From assembly GCA_023391775.1 (NCBI GenBank), contig JAEWAG010000004.1, positions 1 through 5,863 of the forward strand: DNA of 5,863 nucleotides. Reading direction: 5' to 3'. Each line of letters begins with the position of its first letter. Position 1 is the stretch's first letter. The position numbers were made by a program, and so were the translations under genes. The notes below the pieces were generated by a model that saw only the letters and a program-made list of their open reading frames with translations, was not told the DNA's origin and searched no databases. The stretch comes from Pseudomonadota bacterium (lineage in GTDB: Bacteria; Pseudomonadota; Gammaproteobacteria; Xanthomonadales; Xanthomonadaceae). Shown one piece after another: positions 1-5,863 of the stretch.

Positions 1-972
1 GCCCTGGCCACCGCCGTGGCCAATGGCCTGACCGGCGTCCACGACATGGGCGTGTCCCGCGCCGACCTGGCCCTGATGCGCCGCTTCGCCGACGAAGGCC
101 GCCTGCCGTTGCGCATCAGCGCCTACGCCGATGGCGACCGCGAGGCGCTGGCCGACCTGTGCGCCCAGGGGCAGTACAGGCATCCCGGCGGGCGCCTGCA
201 GATGAAGGGCGTGAAGCTGTTCATGGACGGCGCCCTCGGCAGCCGCGGCGCGGCCCTGCTGGCCGACTACAGCGACGAGCCGGGCAACCGTGGCCTGCTG
301 GTCACCGACCCGGCCGCGTACGGCGCGGCGGTGATCCGGGCCCGCGACTGCGGCGTGCAGGTGGCCACCCATGCCATCGGCGACCGTGGCAACCGCATCG
401 GGCTGGACACCTACCAGCAGGCGCTGGCCGGGCGGGGCGCCGCGGCCGACCACCGCTGGCGCGTCGAGCACGCCCAGGTGGTGGCGCCGGAGGACATCCC
501 GCGCTTTGCCGGGCTGCGCCTGGTCGCATCGATGCAGCCCACCCACGCCACCTCGGACATGCCCTGGGCCGGCGAGCGCCTGGGCGAGGCCCGCCTGGCC
601 GGTGCCTACGCCTGGCGCCGGTTCCTGGACCTGGGCGTGCCGCTGGCGCTGGGCTCGGACTTCCCGGTGGAACAGGTGGATCCGCGCCTGGGCCTGCTGG
701 CCGCGGTCACCCGCCAGGACCGCCAGGGCCATCCGCCCGGTGGCTGGCTGCCAGGGCAGCGCCTGACCGTGGCCGAGGCGCTGCGCGGCTTCACCGTCGA
801 CGCCGCCCGCGCGGCCCATGACGAGTCCCGGGTCGGTCGCCTGGCGCCGGGCCTGCGCGCGGACTTCGTGCTGCTGGACCGCGACCCGCTGGCGATCCCG
901 GCCAGCGAACTGGACCAGCTGGAGGTCCGCGCCACCTGGGTGGACGGCCATCCGGTGCACACCGCCGACTGA
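1..972 (+). CDS. YtcJ-type amidohydrolase (amidohydrolase family 3), 5'-truncated by the window edge
   Basis: The reading frame is open from base 1 and stops with TGA at 970-972, so 323 C-terminal codons are visible. A GTG at 16 lies inside the conserved domain and is not the real start. Family hallmarks are visible, counting from the first codon: GVHDMG near residue 12, a VKLFMDGALGSRGAA block with Lys72, THAIGDR with His124, VEHAQVV with His157, SMQPTHATSDMPW, and GSDFPVE with Asp220. Lys72, His124, His157 and Asp220 match the metal-centre positions of the amidohydrolase superfamily. A C-terminal stretch (GRLAPGLRADFVLLDRDPL) matches the usual return to the small beta-sandwich. Family members hydrolyse C-N bonds of amide or formamide-like substrates with bound zinc, but most are uncharacterised, so the substrate cannot be named. 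Any N-terminal signal peptide would be off-window. The family call is firm and the function is open. Confidence 0.95.
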   Translation, partial: ALATAVANGLTGVHDMGVSRADLALMRRFADEGRLPLRISAYADGDREALADLCAQGQYRHPGGRLQMKGVKLFMDGALGSRGAALLADYSDEPGNRGLLVTDPAAYGAAVIRARDCGVQVATHAIGDRGNRIGLDTYQQALAGRGAAADHRWRVEHAQVVAPEDIPRFAGLRLVASMQPTHATSDMPWAGERLGEARLAGAYAWRRFLDLGVPLALGSDFPVEQVDPRLGLLAAVTRQDRQGHPPGGWLPGQRLTVAEALRGFTVDAARAAHDESRVGRLAPGLRADFVLLDRDPLAIPASELDQLEVRATWVDGHPVHTAD

Positions 973-1024
973 GCCGCCGCGGGTCCCGTTCACCTTGGCG
1001 GTGGCCCCGCCGGCGCAAAACCCG

Positions 1025-1030
1025 GATAAT
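1025..1030 (+). promoter_or_regulatory. Possible -10 hexamer (GATAAT) ahead of the purA leader
   Basis: GATAAT matches five of six bases of the sigma-70 -10 consensus and stands out in very GC-rich surroundings. Transcription would start near 1036-1038, at the foot of the hairpin 1036-1083. No convincing -35 hexamer sits 16-18 bases upstream (the place is occupied by TGGCCC-like sequence), and there is no extended TG motif. It could be chance. If real, it would give purA a leader of roughly 180 bases. Confidence 0.28.
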
Positions 1031-1035
1031 CCGCC

Positions 1036-2508
<1,473 letters not shown>

Positions 2509-2547
2509 TCCGCGCCGACCCGGCATATACCGGGACCGGCGACCTGG

Positions 2548-2577
2548 AAAGCCCCGCGCAAGCGGGGCTTTTCTTTT
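2548..2577 (+). terminator. Intrinsic terminator of purA
   Basis: A perfect 7-bp GC stem (2551-2557 with 2562-2568) is capped by a GCAA tetraloop of the stable GNRA type. It is extended by three A-T pairs (2548-2550 with 2569-2571) and followed by a T-rich tail (TTTTCTTTT, 2569-2577). It lies 40 bases after the purA stop. The opposite strand has only a short T-run, so it looks mainly one-directional. Confidence 0.94.
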
Positions 2578-2680
2578 CCGTCACCGCCGATACATGGCCG
2601 CTGCCCCATGCTGCCGCCGGCGCGTCAGTGATGCCGACCCCGAGTGCCCCGCCAGGCCGGCGCAAGGCGCCTCTACGGGC

Positions 2681-2708
2681 CGGGCATCCTTCGGCGACGC
2701 GATGCCCG
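2681..2708 (+). other. 8-bp perfect inverted repeat upstream of the small gene
   Basis: CGGGCATC (2681-2688) is mirrored by GATGCCCG (2701-2708) with a 12-base spacer. It lies in the 202-base stretch between the purA terminator and the small gene at 2780. It could be a hairpin in the leader of that gene or a dyad binding site. No T-run follows. A further short GC hairpin (2720-2724 with 2728-2732) lies next to it. I see no convincing -35/-10 pair in 2578-2779. Confidence 0.35.
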
Positions 2709-2779
2709 ACCACCGGATACCGGCACTGCCGGCCGGCCACACCACCGAAGCGGTCCCCCGGCCGCGCTGGACGCCCCCG

Positions 2780-3079
2780 ATGTACGACGACCGTTCCCAT
2801 GACGACGGCACACGCTCGCAGCCAACCGTTGCCGGCAGGCGCACCGCGGCCGAGCGCCGCGCCGCCCGCCAGCAACAGGACCTGCGCGCCGGCCTGACCC
2901 CCGAGCAGCTGCGCACCGTGGAGACGATGGAAGCCTTCCAGTGGCGCCTGGCCTTCGTCCGCCGCCCGCTGTTCCGCGATCCCATCCCGGTGATGTTCGA
3001 CCGCGGTGACACCCGCTTCGTCGTGGTCCAGGCCGACGGCACGCTGGACGAGAATCCGACGCTGAAGCTGCGCGGCTGA
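2780..3079 (+). CDS. Small conserved-looking protein of unknown function (99 aa)
   Basis: I do not recognise a named family. The protein has a polar, arginine-rich N-terminus (residues 1-37, including a charged run RRTAAERRAARQQQDLR that could be helical). A compact C-terminal part follows: LTPEQLRTVETMEAFQWRL (39-57), then FVRRPLFRDPIPVMF (59-73), then a predicted beta strand and turn, RFVVVQADGTLDENP (79-93). There are no membrane segments, signal peptide or cysteines. From memory, similar short proteins with an RRPLF...P.PV...VV..DGT pattern occur as hypotheticals in gammaproteobacteria; this is recollection, not a search. Third positions are strongly G/C from about residue 20 on, as in a real gene. 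The start is uncertain: ATG 2780 is the first ATG next to the plausible domain, but its Shine-Dalgarno is poor (only GGA-like bases about 8 upstream). The frame also stays open upstream to 2594. It is probably cytoplasmic. Confidence 0.68.
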   Translation: MYDDRSHDDGTRSQPTVAGRRTAAERRAARQQQDLRAGLTPEQLRTVETMEAFQWRLAFVRRPLFRDPIPVMFDRGDTRFVVVQADGTLDENPTLKLRG

Positions 3080-3080
3080 C

Positions 3081-3108
3081 GCAGGAGCGTCGATAGCACG
3101 CTCGCTGC
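3081..3108 (+). other. Strong hairpin directly after the small gene, no U-tract
   Basis: Starting two bases after the stop codon, 3081-3090 pairs with 3098-3108 as 10 bp with a single bulged G (3104) and a 7-base loop. The following sequence (ACGAACCC) has no T-run, so it is not a classical intrinsic terminator. It could mark the 3' end of the small gene's mRNA, stabilise it against exonucleases, or act with Rho. Confidence 0.45.
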
Positions 3109-3130
3109 ACGAACCCGCTTCGCGCCCCGT

Positions 3131-3160
3131 CCACGCCGTCCGGCCGACCCTGCGGCGTGG
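3131..3160 (+). other. 8-bp hairpin just ahead of the DUF2254 ribosome binding site
   Basis: CCACGCCG (3131-3138) pairs perfectly with CGGCGTGG (3153-3160) around a 14-base loop. It ends 9 bases before the Shine-Dalgarno sequence at 3170. It lacks a T-run. It may be leader structure of the membrane protein gene; a chance dyad is possible at this GC content. Confidence 0.35.
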
Positions 3161-3169
3161 CTGGGTGGC

Positions 3170-3174
3170 AGGAG
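3170..3174 (+). promoter_or_regulatory. Ribosome binding site deciding a GTG start (AGGAG)
   Basis: AGGAG lies 7 bases before GTG 3182, an ideal distance, and 16 bases before the alternative ATG at 3191. This favours the GTG start for the membrane protein gene. Confidence 0.72.
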
Positions 3175-3181
3175 TGGCGTA

Positions 3182-4513
3182 GTGCGGCGGATGTCGAGTG
3201 GCAGGTTGAGCAAGGCGGCCATCAGCCTGCGGGCGAGTTTCTGGTTCCTGCCGGCGCTGATCGTGCTGGCGTCGCTGGCGCTGGCGGCGGGCCTGGTGGC
3301 GTTGGACCGGCAGCTGGACGGATCGCCGGCCGAACGCTGGCCCTCGCTGTTCGCCTCCGATGCCGACGGAGCGCGCGAGCTGCTGGCGGTCATCGCCGGC
3401 TCCATGATCACCGTGGCCGGCGTGGTGTTCTCCATCACCATCGCCGCGCTCGCCCAGGCCTCCAGCCAGTACACCTCGCGCGTGCTGCGCAACTTCATGC
3501 GCGACCGCGGCAACCAGACGGTCCTCGGCGTATTCCTGGGCGTGTTCGCCTACGGCATGGTGGTGATGCACACCATCGTCCCGGGTGACGGGGAGGATTT
3601 CGTCCCGCTGGTGGCGGTGGCCACCGCGCTGGTGCTGGCCCTGGTGGCGGTGGCGTTCCTGGTCTACTTCATCCACCACGTGGCTGCGCTGGTGCAGTCC
3701 GGCGAGGTCGCCCGCGGCATCGCCGTCGATACGCTGGCCGCCATCGACCGCATGTGCACCGAGCTTCTCGAGGACGACGAGGACGCGCCGGACACCGCCG
3801 GGCTGGCCTGGCATCCGGTGCCCGCGCCGGAGATGGGTTACATCGAGCACGTGGACCTGGACGGCCTGGCCGACCTGGCGCGCGAGCGTGGCGTGGTGGT
3901 GCGCATGGAGCAGTGGGTGGGCGACTTCTGCACCCCGGACCGGCCCATCGCCAGCATTGCCAGCGTCGCCGCAGGCAGCACGGGCGTGCCTGGCCCCGAA
4001 ACCGTGCGCAACGTGGCCGGGCTGTTCGCGGTGGACTCCTATCGCACCATCGGCCAGGACATCGCCTTCGGCATCCGCCAATTGGTAGACGTGGCCCTGG
4101 TCGCGCTGTCACCCGGGCACGACGACCCCACGAGCGCGGTGACCGCCATCGACCACCTCTCCGTGATCCTGCAGCGCCTGGCCGGCCGTCGCATCGTCCC
4201 GCGGCCGGTCCGTGACGGCGACACGCTGCGCGTGATCCCCGCCGGACCGGACTTCGAGGATCTGCTGGCCTTGGCTTTCAACCAGATCCTGGAGAACGCG
4301 CACGGCAACACGGCGATCCTGCTGCGCCTGCTGGATGCCATCGAGCAGATCCGCGCCGGCACCGCCTCGGCCGGCCGGCACCGGCTGCTGGATGACAAGC
4401 GCGACACCATCGCCGAAGTGGGCAGGCGCACGGCCTCGTGCGGGGAGTCGCGACGGCTGATCGAGGCCCGGCTGGCCGGGGCGACGGTGGCGGAGGACAC
4501 GGCCGGCGGGTAG
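3182..4513 (+). CDS. DUF2254 family integral membrane protein
   Basis: The 443-aa protein matches the pattern of the DUF2254 family, whose function is not established. The N-terminal part is membrane-bound. Segments are seen at about residues 20-41, 68-93, 113-133 and 140-164. The signature AGSMITVAGVVFSITIAAL (72-90) is followed by QASSQYTSRVLRNFMRDRGNQTVLG (92-116) and YFIHHVAALVQ (162-172). A soluble C-terminal domain of about 275 residues follows. It contains GYIEHVDLDGLADLA from residue 219, where family members have a similar strand-helix motif, and the conserved block IAFGIRQLVDVALVALSPG and DDPTSAV (about 294-320). The length is normal for the family. The GTG start is preferred over ATG 3191 because AGGAG lies 7 bases upstream; the difference is three residues. 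It is separated by 102 bases from the small gene before it and by 367 from alx after it, so no operon partner is evident. Inference only: a transport or envelope role is possible, but nothing here proves it. Confidence 0.95.
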   Translation: MRRMSSGRLSKAAISLRASFWFLPALIVLASLALAAGLVALDRQLDGSPAERWPSLFASDADGARELLAVIAGSMITVAGVVFSITIAALAQASSQYTSRVLRNFMRDRGNQTVLGVFLGVFAYGMVVMHTIVPGDGEDFVPLVAVATALVLALVAVAFLVYFIHHVAALVQSGEVARGIAVDTLAAIDRMCTELLEDDEDAPDTAGLAWHPVPAPEMGYIEHVDLDGLADLARERGVVVRMEQWVGDFCTPDRPIASIASVAAGSTGVPGPETVRNVAGLFAVDSYRTIGQDIAFGIRQLVDVALVALSPGHDDPTSAVTAIDHLSVILQRLAGRRIVPRPVRDGDTLRVIPAGPDFEDLLALAFNQILENAHGNTAILLRLLDAIEQIRAGTASAGRHRLLDDKRDTIAEVGRRTASCGESRRLIEARLAGATVAEDTAGG

Positions 4514-4579
4514 CGCCTTCGTGGAACCTGACCGGGTCGGCCAGCGCGACGCCTCGTTTCGTATTGCCCTGCGGCGGAA

Positions 4580-4602
4580 CGCGCCCGCGCAGGCCGGGCG
4601 CG
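4580..4602 (+). other. GC-only hairpin downstream of the DUF2254 gene
   Basis: CGCGCCCG (4580-4587) pairs perfectly with CGGGCGCG (4595-4602) around a 7-base loop. It lies 66 bases after the stop of the membrane protein gene. No T-run follows, so it would at best be a Rho-assisted or pausing structure. I see no gene in 4514-4687. Confidence 0.35.
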
Positions 4603-4687
4603 CCGTCACCGGCCGGGCCACGGCCGTGTCGGCGGCGGCATGCTTTCGGCTGCGAATGCAAGCTTCCTGCGCCCGTGCCCGACACGT

Positions 4688-4693
4688 TAGGAT
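4688..4693 (+). promoter_or_regulatory. Possible -10 box of the riboswitch-alx transcript (TAGGAT)
   Basis: TAGGAT matches four of six -10 consensus bases. Its position is attractive: a start 7-8 bases downstream would fall at about 4700-4702, the 5' edge of the riboswitch aptamer. The -35 region is poor (TTCCTG at 4664-4669, 18-base spacing, only the leading TT matching). The call rests mostly on position. Confidence 0.36.
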
Positions 4694-4701
4694 GTCGCCC
4701 C

Positions 4702-4822
4702 GAAGGGGAGTAGCTCCGCGCGCGGACGTCGTCATTACGGGCCAACAGGCCCCGGCGCCGCGGCAGGCCCAAGGCCTGTGAGTCAGACCTTCGCCCGTGG
4801 CGGCGAAGCGTGGACCCCTTTC
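4702..4822 (+). promoter_or_regulatory. yybP-ykoY manganese riboswitch controlling alx
   Basis: This is a Mn(II)-sensing RNA aptamer of the yybP-ykoY class. The conserved 5' core AAGGGGAGTAGCT (4703-4715), GTCGTCATTACGG (4728-4740), CCTGTGAGTCAGACC (4775-4789) and GCGTGGACCCC (4808-4818) are all present in order. The closing helix P1 pairs 4702-4708 with 4815-4821 (6 Watson-Crick pairs plus a G-T pair). A perfect 7-bp hairpin (4789-4795 with 4802-4808, 6-base loop) lies on the 3' side. The family is established as binding Mn(II) at a two-loop interface and switching genes for Mn exporters such as mntP and alx. Here the next gene is a TerC/Alx protein starting 59 bases downstream. No terminator with a T-run follows P1, so control is more likely at translation than at transcription termination. 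The call is very secure; the outer borders are approximate by a few bases. Confidence 0.96.
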
Positions 4823-4827
4823 CGGAT

Positions 4828-4874
4828 CTCCGGACCATGCTCGCTGCCGTTCGCGAAGCAGCCGACAACCGGAG
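4828..4874 (+). promoter_or_regulatory. alx Shine-Dalgarno with a matching anti-Shine-Dalgarno segment
   Basis: GGAG (4871-4874) lies 6 bases before ATG 4881 and is the alx ribosome binding site. The segment CTCCGG (4828-4833) is the exact complement of CCGGAG (4869-4874), so a 6-bp helix could hide the ribosome binding site. CCGG at 4822-4825, directly after P1, is complementary to 4830-4833. It could hold the masking strand in a competing CCGG-ATCT-CCGG hairpin. This gives a plausible translational expression platform: masked without Mn, freed with Mn. The pairings are seen; the mechanism is inferred. Confidence 0.5.
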
Positions 4875-4880
4875 TGATGC

Positions 4881-5863
4881 ATGCAGACGATTGGTACGCC
4901 CCTGATGTGGGGCATTTTTGCGGTGCTTGTGGTCCTGGCACTGCTGGTGGACCTGGTGTGGATGCGCCATGGCGGTCCACATCGCGTGACCTTCCGCGAG
5001 GCCGCCGGCTGGAGCCTGGCCTGGGTGGCGTTGGCGCTGGTCTTCAACCTGTGGCTGTGGTGGTACACCGGCCAGCAACTGGGGCCGGAAGCCGGAGACC
5101 GCATCGGCATGGAGTTCCTGACCGGCTACCTGGTCGAGAAATCGCTGGCGGTCGACAACATCTTCGTGTTCCTGATGATCTTCGGCTACTTCGCCGTGCC
5201 CGAGGTCCAGCGCCAGCGGGTGCTGGTGATCGGCATCATCATCGCGGTGGTGCTCCGCGCCATCCTGATCCTGGCCGGCGCCATGCTGCTGGCGCACTTC
5301 CACTGGATCCTCTACGTGTTCGGCGCGTTCCTGCTGCTGACCGGCGTCAAGATGCTGATGGCCGCCGGCAAGGAGCCGGACCTGGACAGCAACCCGCTGC
5401 TGCGCTGGATCACCCGCCACGTGCCGATGACCCGCGGCTACGAAGGCGGCGCGCTGTCGGTGCTGCGCGACGGCAAGCGCCTGTACACCCCGCTGTTCGT
5501 GGTGATCGTGATGATCGGCATCACCGACGTCATCTTCGCAGTGGACTCCATCCCCGCCATCTTCGCCATCACCGCCGACCCGTTCATCGTCCTCACCTCC
5601 AACGTGTTCGCGGTGCTGGGCCTGCGCGCCATGTTCTTCCTGCTGCAGGGCATGGCCGACCGCTTCCACCTGCTGCCCTATGGCCTGGCCCTGGTGCTGA
5701 TGTTCATCGGCGGCAAGATGCTGCTGATCGACGTGTACAAGGTGCCGATCACCGTCTCGCTGGGCGTGGTGGTGGTCACCATCGCCGCCACGATCGCGCT
5801 GAGCCTGCTGCGACCGGCGAAGGCCGGCCCGACGGCGCTGCCGTCGCAGGACAGCCACGACGA
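4881..5863 (+). CDS. alx: TerC-family membrane protein of the Alx type (manganese efflux), 3' end off-window
   Basis: The frame runs from ATG 4881 to the window end without a stop, giving 327 complete codons. E. coli Alx, recalled at about 320 residues, suggests only the last few residues are missing. About nine hydrophobic segments are visible, near 10-27, 42-62, 80-104, 114-137, 140-160, 202-222, 235-256, 267-284 and 290-310. The two family signatures are present: EKSLAVDNIFVF (86-97) and ITDVIFAVDSIPAIFA (214-229). Asp92, Asp216 and Asp222 sit in membrane segments, as expected for metal-binding acids. The remaining sequence (MQTIGTPLMWG start, FGAFLLLTGVKM, DPFIVLTSN, LGLRAMFFLL) follows E. 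coli Alx closely. Alx exports Mn(II) and is induced by Mn and alkaline pH through the same riboswitch class. The start is supported by GGAG 6 bases upstream and by the Alx-like N-terminus. The tail after residue 311 is polar (RPAKAGPTALPSQDSHD). A tellurite role is less likely than Mn, given the riboswitch. Confidence 0.95.
   Translation, partial: MQTIGTPLMWGIFAVLVVLALLVDLVWMRHGGPHRVTFREAAGWSLAWVALALVFNLWLWWYTGQQLGPEAGDRIGMEFLTGYLVEKSLAVDNIFVFLMIFGYFAVPEVQRQRVLVIGIIIAVVLRAILILAGAMLLAHFHWILYVFGAFLLLTGVKMLMAAGKEPDLDSNPLLRWITRHVPMTRGYEGGALSVLRDGKRLYTPLFVVIVMIGITDVIFAVDSIPAIFAITADPFIVLTSNVFAVLGLRAMFFLLQGMADRFHLLPYGLALVLMFIGGKMLLIDVYKVPITVSLGVVVVTIAATIALSLLRPAKAGPTALPSQDSHD

Noticed and set aside
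159..821. 220-codon + strand frame inside the amidohydrolase gene
   Set aside because: It is an out-of-frame shadow rich in Arg, Pro and Gly. The other frame carries all family motifs.
2594..2779. Longer start (ATG 2594 or 2702) for the small gene
   Set aside because: The extra residues are low-complexity Pro/Arg/Ala-rich sequence, with no good Shine-Dalgarno at either start. It would also begin only 17 bases after the purA terminator. It is not fully excluded.
4521..4781. 86-codon frame with a GTG start between DUF2254 and alx
   Set aside because: It runs into the riboswitch, lacks a Shine-Dalgarno sequence, and its composition is that of translated non-coding GC-rich DNA.
4278..5858. 526-codon open frame on the minus strand across alx and the riboswitch
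   Set aside because: The His/Gln/Asp repeats are the reverse complement of Alx transmembrane codons, and it crosses the conserved riboswitch. The sense strand encodes a clear TerC protein.

Overview
The window is a stretch of very GC-rich (about 70% by eye) gammaproteobacterial chromosome. The adenylosuccinate synthetase reads, from memory, almost residue for residue like Xanthomonas/Stenotrophomonas/Lysobacter PurA. Together with the strong G/C third-position bias, this suggests a member of the Xanthomonadaceae (Lysobacteraceae). All recognised genes are on the + strand. I see no mobile elements, CRISPR arrays, tRNAs or rRNAs.

Layout. (1) Positions 1-972 hold the 3' part of a YtcJ-type amidohydrolase gene whose start lies outside the window. 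(2) Positions 973-1215 hold a strong hairpin with a U-tract and a structured purA leader. A GATAAT hexamer just before the hairpin leaves open whether it ends the amidohydrolase transcript or opens the purA leader. (3) purA (1216-2508, 430 aa) is complete and closes with a textbook intrinsic terminator. (4) A 99-aa small protein of unknown function (2780-3079) follows, then two hairpins without U-tracts. (5) A complete DUF2254 membrane protein (3182-4513) starts with GTG. (6) The 367-base gap 4514-4880 carries a clear yybP-ykoY manganese riboswitch (about 4702-4822), a possible promoter placed just before it, and a possible Shine-Dalgarno-sequestering helix. (7) A TerC-family membrane protein of the Alx type starts at 4881 and stays open to the window end (327 codons visible, probably almost the whole protein).

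How the genes fit together. purA is a housekeeping purine gene and appears to be its own transcription unit. The riboswitch plus alx form a manganese-responsive export unit of the kind known in E. coli: high Mn(II) is expected to fold the aptamer and increase Alx synthesis. The small protein and the DUF2254 protein lie between these units without overlaps, so no tight operon is evident.

I found no entirely new system. The points most worth following are the predicted coupling between the riboswitch and the alx ribosome binding site, the ambiguous hairpin ahead of purA, and the two uncharacterised genes between purA and alx.
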